DNA from: Petrosia ficiformis
Lineage: Eukaryota > Porifera > Demospongiae > Haplosclerida > Petrosiidae
Direction of reading: 5' to 3'
DNA: 64,000 nucleotides
NCBI GenBank assembly: GCA_947044365.1
Contig: OX345645.1
Coordinates: 5,895,741 to 5,959,740 of the forward strand
Positions 34,563 through 48,800 of this stretch are shown piece after piece. The translations under genes were made by a program, and so were the position numbers. A model generated the notes under the pieces. The model was not told the DNA's origin and did not search any database. It was given only the letters and a program-made list of their open reading frames with translations. How positions within the stretch are numbered: position 1 is the first letter of the stretch; every line of letters starts with the position of its first letter.

Positions 34563-35959
34563 GAAAGCCATAGCTGCCAAAATCATGCTTCATTAGTTGC
34601 AACAAGTCTAGTATTTGTAAGTACAGTAACTAGAGACAACACTCACACTTAGTGTCTTTATAACTTCCATTACTTATAATTTTCAATTGTCTAGTTATAT
34701 TATATGTTTATATTTTCAGATGAAGTACTTGTTGGTCATGCTCCTAATACACAATTGATATTATATGATATCAGTACCCCTGTTGATATTCCAGATACAA
34801 TCACAGGAACATTATTTATTACTAACTATCAACTTTGTTTCAGACCTATCCCATTTCTTGTTGAAAAGGTATATAGTATATATCAATACAAATTATTATC
34901 AAGAAATAAGTTTTATACTTTACATTAATATTATCATACATTAATTTAGTGTTATTGATATAGTGTGTTTAGTATGGTTACTAAGGATCATTACTATCAA
35001 TGGGATTAATATTTATAACTATACTTGTATCACATATCAGTGCTTGAAATAGTTTTCTAAAGCAAACAGTTTCAGTCAATTTGATTATGAAGTTGTTAAA
35101 GCAAGTTTCAGTTGCATACCCATACTGTACACTGGGTTTCATGTAGGGGATGTGGTTGTGGTGAGTTCTAATAGGTGCACACTGTACCCATGATTTCTTT
35201 TAGAGATTCTGGAGAGACATCCATCCTTGGAATTTGGTTGCTAATAAGCAAAGCACAATAATCCAGTACATTACTTCCCATTTTTCCCCTCACCTCAAGA
35301 AAATGTCTTAATAAAGACCTGATACCCATTTACATGTATGATTTTGAGATATACATGTAGAAGTATCCCACATGACCATGACTGCTCTTGACTAATAATT
35401 CACCTTGCTATGAGGTTACTGTACTTATTTATTGTATTCTATATTTTTCAGTTGTCATTATTAACCCTTCATCTGCTGTAGGTGCTTTAAAGCGCCCCAC
35501 CCACTACTAATTATACTGCTGGAAGCGCTTTAATGTGCCCAAGCTGTAAATGGGCAGAGTACTTAATATCTAATTACTTGCAGCTCTATAACTCTTACAT
35601 TTTATAAGACTCAAGATTCTAACTTACTTTGTTGGAAAGAAGAATTGTTAAGCAAGCCATTCATGTTAAATTTATGCTTCGTAATCACAAGGAAGACGAA
35701 CGCTTGAAAATTTAGTACTTCCACGAGCAACACCCACCTCTATACTCGCCTGCATAACTTCTGTATTTTAAACAGCAGTGACTTTTAACTGACTTGGATA
35801 TACAGAAGAGCACCTACATGTGAGAAAGCTGTAGATACCAAAAACATGCTTCGTTAGCTACAGGAAGCAGCAAGGCGAGTGTATGAATGTGTAGTAGTCA
35901 GTGGCAACGCCCACAATTAGTGTCATTTTATCGCTTTTGTTAGGCATGTAGCTTCGATT

Positions 35960-37640
35960 TTTGGGCTCCATGTACACATGTATGTACATTTTACATACAT
36001 GTGTACATGTAGTATACATGTACATGTACATGTATATACATGTACATGTACATGTATATACATGTAGTATATATGTACATGTACATGTATATACATGTGT
36101 ACATGTTGTACATATGTACACGTACATGTATATACATGTACATGTAGTATATATATACATGTACATGTACATGTAGTATATATGTACATGTACATGTACA
36201 TGTACTGTATATACATGTAGTATACATGTACATCTATAGTTCTATACGCATGTAGTATACATGTACATGTACATCTATAGTTCTATACACATGTAGTATA
36301 CATGTACATGTAATATTTTCCATTTTACACAGTTAGTAGTTGTAAGAAAAGAGAATTAAAATCAAAGGCTACAATACCTAAGAAGATTTCTGAATTAGAA
36401 ATTATATGCAAGGTATAGTTAATTAGAAAACAAAACAAGTATGATATATGGTTTTATACATATAAGTATGTACATTGTATGTACATGTATGTGCATACAT
36501 GTATATACTCATGTATGTGTATAAATGTAATTTAATTTGTATATATGTCCACGTATATACAGTGTATGTATGTACAAATGTATGTATTTATGTATGTAAG
36601 TATGCATGTATATACATGTATGTACATGTATGTAAATGTATGTATATACATGTACATAAATTCATACATGTATGTACATGCATACATACATAAATACATA
36701 CATGTATGTACATGTGTACATATGTACTTATGTATGTACATGTAAGTATGTAGATAGATATGTATGTAAGTACGTAAGTACATACATACATATGTATGTA
36801 TGTACATGTATATATGTATACGTATATGTACATTGTATGTACATGTACATGTATTTACTATTTACGTACGTACATGTATTTATATTTATGTACATGTATG
36901 TATACTGTATGTATATATTTACATGTATGTACATGTATGTACTTGTATGCAGTGCTTCATACAGTAAATGAAGCTAGGGGGGGCAACGATGTTACCATGT
37001 GCTGTAAGCACCTATTGGCAAACTAAGGGACTTTTTGTGACATTTTTGGAAACACTTGTGTATTTTTCTGTAACAGTTGAAATTTCTGGCCGTGTATTTC
37101 CTTCTACTGTTTGACAAAAACTACAGCAATGTCAGCACACAGTTCAGGATTGCACCATTTAACATTTAGACTATACAGATATAACATGAAAGAGATCAAA
37201 ATCAGTAATCATTAATGATTTTCCTTCAAAACATCTCACAGGTAATACAATGTAACATGTAGTACGTACATGTACATGGATGTATGTATGTATGTATACA
37301 TATATGTACATGCATACATACATACGTATGATGTACACATGTATGTATATGTAATTATGTACATGTATGTATGTTTGTATGTTTGTATGTACATGTACAT
37401 GTATGTACGTAAGTATGTAAGTATGAATGTATACTATAATTATGTACATACATTGTATATACGCATTTATGTACACATGTATATGTATGTACGTATATAC
37501 ATGTATGTGTGTATATATATGTATGTATGTATATATTATGTGTGTATTTACTGTGTACTTATGTATGTATAAATATATGTATGCCTCATTATTATTATTA
37601 TATATCATATATACTATCTTAATACATGTATGTGAACATT
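35960..37640 (+). repeat. TACATG and TATG microsatellite blocks in MTMR copy B introns
   Basis: Three blocks (about 35980-36320, 36460-36950 and 37255-37640) of TACATGTA palindromes and TATG repeats flank exon 4 (36333-36412). Frames through them encode only Met-Tyr-Val-Cys type repeats. Confidence 0.8.
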
Positions 37641-37864
37641 GTGTATTGTTTATCATTTAGTTACCATAGCGATAATGTTTATTACATATTTGATGTGCCT
37701 ACAGGTACAACAATATTCATGTCATGTGATCAAAAGTATAATGATATTCATGTATCATTGTAACTTCTGTTTACTGATAGTAATATTCATATTACAATTA
37801 AATATTAAATATCATAAACGTGATATATTATGTATATACATATCTATATACATATAGTGACTAC

Positions 37865-38230
37865 ATACATATATATGGGTATGAGTACATGTACGGTACA
37901 TGTACGGTACATGTAATACCACCGTTACTATAGTATACATAGATACTCTGACACAGGGGTATATATGGGTATGAGTACATGTACGGTACATGTAATACCA
38001 CCGTTACTATAGTATACATGGATACTCTGACACAAGGGGTATATACATGTGTATGGGTATGAGTACTTGTACGGTACATGTAATACCACCGTTACTATAG
38101 TATACATGGATACTCTGACACAAGGGGTATGCGTACATGTAATACCACCATTACTATAGTATACATGGATACTCTGACACAAGGGGTATGAGTACATGTA
38201 TGGTACATGTAATACCACCATTGCTAGTAT
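37865..38230 (+). repeat. ~75-bp minisatellite, about five units
   Basis: Units carry GTATACATGGATACTCTGAC, ACAAGGGGTAT, GAGTACATGTACGGTACATG and TAATACCACCGTTACTATA. Starts lie near 37870, 37964, 38042, 38125 and 38188. Confidence 0.85.
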
Positions 38231-38269
38231 ATTGTATACACACTACACGAAAATTCATGTGTCTAGCAT

Positions 38270-38510
38270 GCTAGCAAAAGGCGCAAACAAACACATACAC
38301 AACAAACAAACAAGCAGCCACAACGGCTTCATTAAACATTACTATGGCTTAGAAAAATAATCAGCCACAATAGCTTAGAAAATAGGCAGCCACAATGGCT
38401 TAGAAAATGAACAGCCACAATGGCTTAGAAAATGAGGAAAAATTGAACACTGAATGCCCAGTCTTGAGAACCGGGAATGGTGGGTTAAAGATCTTGTACA
38501 TGTATATTGT
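38270..38510 (+). repeat. AGCCACAATGGCTTAGAAAA repeat
   Basis: Short tandem repeats of CAGCCACAATGGCTTAGAAA followed by GCCCAGTCTTGAGAACCGGG and GGGTTAAAGATCTT. The same family occurs at 39895-40260 and 62545-63115. Confidence 0.7.
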
Positions 38511-39471
38511 GTACCAGTACATGTATATGTCTGTTGTGTACACACTACATGTACATATTTACATGTACATGTATGTACTTATACAGTACATATACAGTAT
38601 GTACCTACACAGTACATGTATACATACACAACATGTACATTTGTACATGAACATAATATTATATACATGTATACACACTGTGTATACAATATACATGTAC
38701 ATGTACTGTGTATTACACAGTACATGTACATGTATATTGTGTACACAGTACATGTACATATTTACATGTACACATGTATGTACCTATACAGTACATTATA
38801 CAGTATGTCCATACACATAGTTACATGTACATGTACATATATACATGTGCCTACAAAGTACATGTGTACATGTATGTACCTACATAGTACATATTCTATA
38901 CCAAGTACATGTACATGTACATATATATGTTCTTTGGGTATGTCTGAAGAATGAAATGTCCCTACCTTATTTCAGGTTTGTGACATTTCAACACAATGGC
39001 GGCGACAATGCACTTTCATATTTTTACATATGCAATGAGCTGTGTGGTGCATGCATTATATTTATGTACATGTACATGTATGTCTGTACATCTACATACG
39101 TACATTTGTACATATACATGTAGCATTGTATTTATGTACATGTACACGTATGTATGTACATATGTACATTTGTACATTTACATGTACATGCATATATGTA
39201 CATGTAAGTACATATGTACATTTGTACATGTATGTATAATTATATTTTTATTTTAGGTAGTCAATTGTTTAGGAATGTATTCTCCCTCATCTATCTATCA
39301 TTTATTTTCATTTGATTATGCCCGAGTGTTGAGGAACAAGAAAGATAATGTAATTACTGCAGGTAATTAATAATAATATTATAAAACAAAGTTGTCAACC
39401 TGTTTCCTGATTTTATCATAAACTACTGCACATATACATATGTACATATGTACATGTATATGTACACATGT

Positions 39472-39580
39472 TACAGGAGATATAGAAAGAAAGAAAGAAA
39501 GACACCTGAGGCAATGGAAAAATGTAAAATGAGAGTTTCCTCAGGTGAGATTCGAACCCACAACACTCGTACAGTAGTGA
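39472..39580 (-). mobile_element. truncated SINE copy
   Basis: Reverse-strand (TTTC)n tail, spacer and the 3' half of the tRNA-like domain (GGGTTCGAATCTCACC). It breaks off inside the anticodon arm. Confidence 0.75.
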
Positions 39581-39825
39581 TACTTTCTTCCTGCTGGGCA
39601 AGCTTGCATTCCTTTATACATACATGTACATGCCACACCCATTAACTGATGAAGCTACAGAATTACATGTACAATCTACATGTACACATGTACATATTGT
39701 ATACATATATACTGTATGTACATTAACCCACATAAATGCTATGATGGGGATCATAATTACAATTTAATATAAACAAAAATATATAATTCCCTGTATAAAT
39801 AGTATATCATGTACATGTAGTATTC

Positions 39826-39902
39826 GGACCCTGCCAGCTGAGCTGCCTGGGTACATGTAGCTCAGTTGGTAGAGCATCTGTCTGGAATACAGAGTGTCGT
39901 GC
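39826..39902 (+). mobile_element. truncated SINE copy
   Basis: Begins ATTCGGACCCTGCCAGCTGA and includes box A, with an inserted TACATG, but breaks at CAGAGTGTCGTG, where AGCCAC-family repeat sequence follows. The break coincides with the loss of MTMR exons 7-12 in this copy. Confidence 0.75.
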
Positions 39903-40260
39903 CAGCAAAAGGCGTAGCAACAAATACCAGACGACAACCAAGCAGCCACCATTGCTTAGAAATGAGCAGCCAACATGGCTTAGAAAAATTCGAAGTAAAA
40001 ATGGAACACTGTATACCCAGTCTTGAGAACCAGGAATGGTGGGATAAAGGTCTTTGATAGCTAGCCAACTCTCCCCACTCATCCAGTGTCCACCTGATAA
40101 TAATAATAAAATAGTATAATTATATAACAAGTACGCAACTATAATGCATAATGGAACTCACAAACAAAGAAGAGAAGCACAGAACTGCCATAAACTTTAA
40201 GTTGGTCACAAGACCTGAGCTATACCCGGCACATGCTCTTATAAAACCAACTGGGGGCAA
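39895..40260 (+). repeat. AGCCACAATGGCTTAGAAAA repeat, long copy
   Basis: Matches 62545-63115 of copy C intron 12 over its full length (GTCTTGAGAACCAGGAATGG, CTAGCCAACTCTCCCCACTC, TTTAAGTTGGTCACAAGACC). It therefore marks the retained part of intron 12 in copy B. Confidence 0.75.
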
Positions 40261-40264
40261 TCAT

Positions 40265-40700
40265 TAAGTACACATGTATAGTACAGTACGTGTATAGTAC
40301 ATGTATAGTACATGTACTGTACATAGTACATATACAGTACATGTACATTACATGTACTGTATATGTACATATGCATTACATGTACAGTGCACATACAGTA
40401 GATGTATTCATTGTATTGTACATGTATGTACATGTGTAGTACACATGTACATGTACATGTACTGTATATGTACATTGTGTACATATACAGTACATGTACA
40501 ATGCACGTTCAGTACATGTACTATACATGTATAGTGCATGTACTGTACATGTATAGTACATGTACAGTACACGTATAGTAGATATACGGTACACCTACAG
40601 TACATTTGCTGTATATGTACATATACAGTACATGTACAGTGCACATGTACAGTACATGTACATGTACTGTACAGTACATGTATAGTACATATACAGTTCA
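40265..40700 (+). repeat. TACATGTACAGTACATGTA satellite
   Basis: Dense alternation of GTACATGTAC and CAGTACATGTATAGTACA, self-complementary over most of its length. The corresponding intron of copy C has a shorter version at 63500-63745. Confidence 0.85.
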
Positions 40701-41010
40701 TGTAGTTGATAATTTATTGAATATTTCATATCATTATAGATCCTGTCTTCGTTTGGCCAGTGAAATAGTGAATACAATGTTTAATAAGAGAACATGTTGT
40801 CTACTTCTAGGTATGTATATACTGTATATACATGTACATATATAACTATGTCTGCTAATGTGGGTGTGTATGTGAAGTTTGAAAATGAAATTAGCATCTA
40901 ATAGAATCCTTCTCTAAACCTTAATACATGTACATACAATGTACATGCACAATCAGTGAATATTGTATGAATCCTAGGACACTCCAACTAAAATTAAGTA
41001 ATAATATAAA

Positions 41011-41775
41011 ACGAGCGCCGTCGGGACGGGACCCTCGCCTATGTACCAAAGTATTACAAACTACAATTTTTTTTTCTAAATATAATATGCCAAAAGATTA
41101 TAAGTATTATCATTGCTTATTTGTATGGTCATATAATAATGAAAACGAGATTGTTTAGTTTATGTGTATAAAACATATAAAGTGTACTGGTATGTTAGTT
41201 TTTAATATTATAATTATATAAACTAATATGTCAGTACTTATTACTTTATAACTGAAAGATTTTAGTATGATTATACTAGTCCATACTATAAGTCTTACAT
41301 TTTAGTCTTTGTTTTATCTCAATGAGTCTTGTGAAATATTCTGCAAAGAGAGCCTACACAGTACAGGTCATCAAAACTGCTGACGTTTGACTCACATGCA
41401 CAGCACATGACTTGAAAATTTGAAATAGGCAGAGCTTGAAAGTAATGGAGAATGCTTGGAGCTAGTGCTCGATGTTGAAGCAACCACTACCCAAATTGTG
41501 TTTGCTGTTATGTAGTGCTTTGCTATCGATAGTCATGATACAGGAGTATTTATCTTTTGATGTGTCTGGAAACAGTAACCGTGAGTTATAAAGATTGTGA
41601 TAACTTTATAACCGAAGAGTTTTAGCAAAAGCCTCTTGTTATTTTTGATCCTTGTATAATTTGAAGTCTGCCAGTAGCTCGTTGGAGCCACCAATGTTCG
41701 TAGTTTTCCCAAAATTTAGCACAGACACACAATATGATTACCGTACCCTTCCGCCTACGCTTCGCGGCGAGGGTA
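41011..41775. other. GC-ended insertion in MTMR copy B intron 13
   Basis: Unlike its AT-rich surroundings, both borders are GC-rich and roughly inverted: GACGGGACCCTCGCC at the left, GGCGAGGGTAATAG at the right, near 41765. No frame inside is convincing. Possibly a non-autonomous transposon. Confidence 0.4.
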
Positions 41776-41792
41776 ATAGTGTATATGCATGA

Positions 41793-42012
41793 CAGTATAT
41801 GTCAATAAAATGTCACCATACAGTAAAGTACATGTAATTACCCTAATTCTACTGTCAGTATAGTATAGTAATTACTGTCTCACTACTGTGGTGTTCTATT
41901 GACATGTACTGTAATAATTACTGTTAAAACTGTTGAACTACTGTAGTGTGGAAATGAAACTAATGAGTAATTACTGTACTGTACTGTATGGTGACTTTTT
42001 AATGATATATAT
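41793..42012. mobile_element. MITE with Tc1-like ends (unit B)
   Basis: Left end CAGTATATGTCAATAAAA and right end GGTGACTTTTTAATGATATA are inverted copies of each other. Orthologous to 12529-12715, as both precede MTMR exon 14 by about 140 bp. Confidence 0.8.
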
Positions 42013-42779
42013 TGTACATGTATTTATATCCATTCTGTGGTACATGTACATGTATTATAAGTTTCTATGCTCACAGGGATGACCTCACTATAAAGTGTAA
42101 TTCAGACATACAAGAATGAATATTCTCTTGTATTTACTACAGGTGTAACAGATAGAGATTTATCATGTGTTGTGTCCTCACTTGTCCAGTTGATGTGTGA
42201 TTCACATTACCGTACAATCACTGGTTTAGAATCACTTGTTCAAAAAGAATGGATAGCAATGGGACATCCCTTTACTGATAGAAGTGGACTAGTAACTGAA
42301 TATTCTACAGAAGATGATGAAGGAAAAGTTAGTTACTATACACTTAGTACTGTAGTTATGACTGAATTTACAGTGACCTTTTCTAGTTTTGCTCAAATAC
42401 TTATGTACATGTACGTACATGTATTTATGGCTCCTCAATAGCATTATCAATATCCAAGTTTTATAAAACTGTACAACAAACAATGAAAGGTTTACTGTAA
42501 AATGTCATGATTTGTTTCTTGCTGTCTTATATTGAGCCACTGATGTCGATCTCTCATCTGCCAGATCTTCTGCTTCAAATCTAGCCACCAACAGTGCTTC
42601 TATTCTTGTCCTCTCCCCATTTCGGACTACTTTTGGACTTGCTTGAGGGCGACTCAAGAGATTTTAGCTCTCTGAGCCCTATAACAGGAGATATAAAGTC
42701 ACTTGTCTCTTTAGACACCATTTTTACCCAGTCCATGACCACAAAAAGATTACCACGGTTTATTTACATTACCTGTCCT

Positions 42780-43290
42780 TATACAGTACCAGGGTTTATG
42801 TACATGTATATGTCCTTATACAGTACCAGGGATTATGTATATGTACATGTATACATGTATGTACTTACACAGTACCAGGTTTTTTTTTTTACATGTACAT
42901 GTCCTTATACAGTACCAGAGTTTATGTACATGTACATGTCCTTATACAGTAGAAAGTTTATGTACATGTATATGTCCTTATACAGTACCAGGGTTCATGT
43001 ATATGTATGTATTGTATGTATGTACTGTATGTATCAATTTACTTGTGTGTGTATGTATATGTGTAGCATATATGTACACCGTACATGTATGTACACTGCT
43101 ACATGTACATATATGTACATGTATATATCCTAATAGAATACCGGGGTTTACTTACATGTACATATACTTGTGTATGTACATGTACATGTATGTATGTATA
43201 TGTACTGTATGTATGTACAATTGTGCATGTACATTGTATGTATGTATGTATGTATCAATGTACTTATATAATTATACGTGTATGTATGTT
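42780..43290 (+). repeat. TACATG / CCTTATACAGTACC repeats
   Basis: Tandem TGTCCTTATACAGTACCAGG units of 30-45 bp separated by TACATGTATA, followed by TATG microsatellite. No coding frame is supported. Confidence 0.7.
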
Positions 43291-43619
43291 AGATTCTATT
43301 CTACTAGCAGCTCATATTCTGGAGGTATACTGATTGTACTAGAGAGGTAGAATGATAAAACAAAAGACAATATAGATGATGATGAAGACTGTCTTCTAAT
43401 ATAAGAGTAAGTATTTCAATTTTGTATTACAACTGCTTGTAGTTGTAATCTAACTTGATTCTGAAAGGTCTAATAGTACCTCTGATATTAGTAGTACCTC
43501 TTGAGATACTGAAGATACTAGACATGACAACTAAAGATAGTAACTTCAATACTAGTAGAATATGTAAGTAGAATTATTCATAATATAATCTAGTATAATG
43601 ATTATATTATTCATATTCT

Positions 43620-44248
43620 ATTTACACTCATACATACATACATACATACACACATAGTCGCATACGTACATACAAACATAGTCGCATGCGTGCATGTGTA
43701 TACATACACACATGCATACATACAAACATACATACTGTACATACATGTATGCTCATAGTTGCATACATACAAACATGTACATACATGTACACTCATACTC
43801 GCATACATACATACATACATACATACATAGTCGCATACATACATGTACATGTACATACATATGTACATAGTCGCATACATGCATACATACATACATCATT
43901 TCATGCATGCATGCATATATACACACATAGTTGCATACATACATGTACATACATATACATACACGTATACATACATATGCACATAGTTGTGAGTGTACAT
44001 ACATACAGTCATACACACATAGCCGCATACATGTATACACACACTCGCATACATACATACATACATGTACATATAATTATACATACAAACATACGTACAT
44101 ATATACATTGTACATGTACATACACACATAATCGCATACATACATACATACATACATACATACTGTACTTACACGCATACACACATATTTGTATACAAAC
44201 ATACTCACGTACTCGCATACATACATACATACATACATACATACATAC

Positions 44249-44279
<31 letters not shown>

Positions 44280-45310
44280 CACATAATCACATATGCACAT
44301 ACACACATAGTCGCATACATGCATGTGTATACATACATACTTGTACATACATACATACATATAGTCGCATACCTATACATACATATATACTTACATACAT
44401 ACATACATACATACGTACACACATAGTCGCAGACAAACATACACAGATATGTACACATGTACATACAAACATGTACATACAAACATGTGCATACATGTAC
44501 ACTGATACTTGCAGACATACATGTACATACACTCATGCATACATACACATACATACATGTACAATGTCAGGCACACATAGTCGCATCATACATACACACA
44601 TAGCTGCATACATACATACACACATAGTCGCATACATACATACACTCATAGTTGCATACATACATGTACATGTACATACACACATAGTCGCATACATACA
44701 TACCTATATATATACATACACACATACATGTATTGACATATATAATCGAATGCATGCATACATACATGCATACATACATACACACATAGTTACATACATA
44801 CATACATATACATGCACCTACATACATACACATATACATACATACACACATAGTCATGTGTGCACATACATACATACACACATAGTCGCATATACACACA
44901 CTCGCATACATACATACATACATACACGCATACATGCATACATGTACATACATGCACACATAGTCGCATACATATATACACACATAGTTGCATACATGCA
45001 TACACACACACATAGTCGCATACATACATACATGTATATAGTCGCATACATGCATACATACACCTATACATTCATACACACATAGTCGTGTGTGCACATA
45101 CATACATACATACACACATGGTCGCATATACACACACTCACATACATACATATATACATATATGCATACAAACATACGTACATATATACATGTACATGCA
45201 CACATAGTCGCATACATACATACATACATACATACATACAAACATACGTACATATATACAGACACACATAGTCACATACCTACATACACACATACATACA
45301 ATACATATAC
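43620..45310 (+). repeat. 1.7-kb CATA microsatellite (unit B)
   Basis: (CATA)n with the landmark ACACATAGTCGCATACATAC recurring every 40-90 bp. It occupies the same place relative to the last MTMR exon and the NLR gene as the 17758-21430 array of unit A, but lacks the 315-bp higher-order unit. Confidence 0.9.
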
Positions 45311-45687
45311 ACTTGTTTGAGCCAATCTTTGGAATCCAAAGTTTTATTACAGTTCAATGAGATATCCAAACAACAAAAGTATAAAACTACAAAAAAACTA
45401 AAACTTATGATAACTACAACCTATTTATATACAAAATATCAAAGAAAGTTCTAGAAGGGCCATGTGAGTGGTGTGACATCTAGTGACATCTAGTGTCAAA
45501 CCACACAGGTATTGAGCAATGCTTGCAGCAAAGGCAAGCCTGTGACATACAATAAGTACTACAAGTGAATAAATGAATGAATAATTAAACAACACTTACA
45601 TAAAACACTTGTGTTTATGTGATGTCCTTTGTGTACCTACAACTAACAACTATATATTCACAAAACTTCATTTTCTTCCTCTTATAG

Positions 45688-45740
45688 TTGATGTAGAGAT
45701 TCATGATGTAACAGTACAGTTGAGATCTCAGTTTAGATAA
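45688..45740 (+). CDS. putative last exon of MTMR copy B
   Basis: Acceptor TTCTTCCTCTTATAG, then DVEIHDVTVQLRSQFR and a TAA stop. It differs from unit A by one residue and is conserved although the rest of copy B is decayed, most likely because of the young age of the duplication. Confidence 0.55.
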
Positions 45741-45853
45741 ACACTAACAACATAATTACAATCATAAAATATCTTTTACACTTATAATAATTATATGTAA
45801 ACAGAAAAAATATTATTATATTGTTTAGTACTGTGTATTATTATTTATGGAAA

Positions 45854-48800
45854 TTAGTTCCATTCTTCTTCATAACCCATTCCATCTCTCAGTTGTACTA
45901 ATGGATTTGGACCAAGTTTCTTTTCTTTACGTTGAGTAATCAGTGTTTTCTTCATATCATTTAGTATGTCTATCATAATAGTTGATTTTGGAATACTAAC
46001 ATAACATAATGATGGATGTAGTAACACAGTTTCCCAAAATTGATGTATCATTGATATCCAGTCTTCTTTATATGTATCTTTAGATAGTGAATGTACTGGA
46101 TAGAATATAACTTTCAGGAACTTCATGTCTTCATTTCTCTTCAACATATTTGTAACATGAGGAATTATCTCTTCATCATAAAATGATGTCAATACCTGTC
46201 TTGAGATCTCCCATGTGTAAAATATCATTCTCAGTGATTTTAGTTTATCAGTAGCTTCAAAGAATTCCTTGAAATTAATATTTTCTAATAATTTAATGTT
46301 TACATTCAGTTCTTGAAGTGTGTTGTTTCTTCTCAGACCAGTAGTCAGGTATTTGATAAGTAATGTACAATTGAATGCTCCACTTTTGATCTCCAGACAT
46401 TGTAGTGATTTGTTTGATGACAACATCAATTGAAGAGATTTTCCCACTTCATTATGAAACAAACCAATGTCTTCACATTTTATTCTAAGAGCTATGACAG
46501 TTCTGTTACTGGAGAGAATGTTAAATAGTTCATTAAGACTTCCTTCTCTCTCTAGTACTATATCCAGATGTTGTAGAAAAGGGTTAGAATCTAAATAGAT
46601 AATGAATGGCATCAATGGTTTATATAGGGATAGACTTTTCAAGTTAGTAATATTTCTTCCAACATTTTCTAATCCAGGTGACAAAGTTTCTGTTTTCTTT
46701 ACAGGATATGTTATGATATCATGTACTGTATCATTACTGATATTTAGTGCTGTAAGAGATTCATTAACTGGTATGATACATAGAGATGGGAGTATTCCTT
46801 TAATAGGTATATCCAGTTTAACAGCTTGTAAGGTTTGGTTGTTTTTCAATAGCTCTTCAATTTGTAATGACTTAGTATGAGTAGAGTCTGATGATAGTGA
46901 AAAGAACTGAATTGTATCATTTCTCTCTACTCCAGTAAGCAAACTATTTATTAATGAGTTGAACGGCAAACTTGACAAGTCAATTAAAAACTCATTAATA
47001 GTATGATTTGTAGACAATACCTTCTCCATTTCCACTAATAATTCATTATCAATATGATCATATGATTGATCAGATGTTACACAAATAATGTGTACATGTA
47101 GGATACTCAAATGAGGCAGTTTAAACAGTTGTGTGAACATGATCACAACTGAATCATGATGTTCTGTACCAGATGTGAATATATTAATATAACTTTGTTG
47201 AAGGTACTGACACGATGATGATTGGTGTATCTTGATTACTGATGTGATATCATGATATTCTCCTTTCATTACAATGCAATTGGTCATGTTTGAACCTTCA
47301 TTGGAAAGTTTCAGCATCTCATGAACATATGGATTATGGAAACAATTCCAAGTGATCTTTGAGTTCTTCAGGAGAAAGGACAAACACAATAAATCAAATT
47401 GTGATGAATACACTCTAAATACACAGAGAGAGGAGTTTTTAATGGAGGAAACAAATATCTGACACAATATTTTGTTTTCAGACTCGTAAATTAGATGAAG
47501 TAATTGTATAGTATCTGTATCATAATAGGGTTCATGAAGAGGATAGTTACTCCTGAAAGAATTACGAATGTCACCACAAAGCAATTGTGGATTCTCATGA
47601 AACATAGAGTACTGATGATATTCAAAACCAAACAATGGTTTCCTTATGCACTGTAAGTCTACCTCTTTAATGAAATACTCTTGATAGTTGTGATCTTTAA
47701 GTTCAGTCAGACCTGCCACAAATCTAAGTGCCATGCGAAAATGAGTTCCATGGAAATGTTCTCTAAACAGCATTTTTTGATCATCATGGTGAGTTATCCA
47801 CCATGCTGCCAGGAACTCCTGAATGGTTAGATGAAGAAACTGATGTTTAGTGGTGTCTGCTATCTTGTAACAGTTCATTAATCCAAAATGTTCACACTTC
47901 AATGAATGTGATAACTTTAGTATTTCATTTCTATTGAAAGTGGTATTTTGTGTCTTCAGATTCTCATAAGCACAACAACAAAGTTCATCAAATGCTCTCT
48001 TTTGATCTTCTTGTAGTTCCTCAAGTGATTCAACTGTGTCTGGATCAAGTTCTTGTTTTTCCATTGATCTCTTAACGGCATAAAGAACATATTTCTTGTA
48101 AAACTTAGTCAAAGTGTTAGGAAGAATAAAGTCACACAGCCCATAAACCCTCACTAACATGGAACATACAAAAGGTATATAACATAATGACAAGACATCT
48201 TCCCTAATCTTCAATTCCTCTATTAATTGTTTAGCATTCTGTTCAGTCAACTCATTCCTGATACATGTAAAAATTTCTTTTTTCTCAAAACCTAATACTT
48301 CAATATGACGAATGTTTGTTTTTTTAAGGAGAATTGATGAGGCATACGTACGTGAAGTAATCATTATATTACAGCTCTGTAATATATTCCGTTGAATAAT
48401 ATTCAGTATGAATGATTGCGTTTGGTCTCTTCCCTTAAACTCATCCCATCCATCAAGTATTAGTAACAAACCTCTACCATTTGTCTCCATGATCTGAGCA
48501 CTAACAGTTTCACAAAGCTTTTTACTACTGTGAAATAAAGAAACAAGATCACATATGTTTTTAGCTGATAATACTCTCTCATCTCTAAGATGAAGAAGAA
48601 AAACATGATCAAAGGAACATTTCTTCAATTCATTCTTAGCCCACATGTTACACAGTTTATGACAAAGTGTAGTTTTTCCTACACCTGGAGGACCATCAAC
48701 TACTACTTTGATTGGACTACTATCATCATTATGTTTCAGTACATCTTGTATGTCTATTTTCTTTGATACATTCATTATATTGTCTAATTTGCCATGTAAC

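Larger units (their letters stand above)
34010..45740 (+). pseudogene. MTMR10/11/12-like gene, copy B (decayed)
   Basis: Exons recognised by match to copy C: exon 1 34010-34088, exon 2 34720-34868, first 14 bp of exon 3 at 35452-35465, exon 4 36333-36412, exon 6 39257-39362, exon 13 40740-40810, the post-active-site exon 14 at 42143-42327, and the last exon 45688-45740. Exon 5 and exons 7-12 are missing, and exon 3 runs into unrelated sequence with a stop. Exon 6 ends in phase 1 while exon 13 needs phase 2, so joining them shifts the frame; a full-length product is impossible. Exon 14 shows GVTDRDLSCVVSSLVQLM where active enzymes have CSDGWDRT, so the catalytic Cys and Arg are absent, as in the MTMR10/11/12 pseudophosphatases. 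Truncated transcripts may still exist. Confidence 0.8.

Noticed and set aside
42594..42790. Frame starting MLLFLSSPHFGLLL, and an antisense frame with ATG at about 42620
   Set aside because: Neither has recognisable motifs, and the + strand frame runs into TACATG repeats. Possibly an old retroelement scrap, but not supportable.
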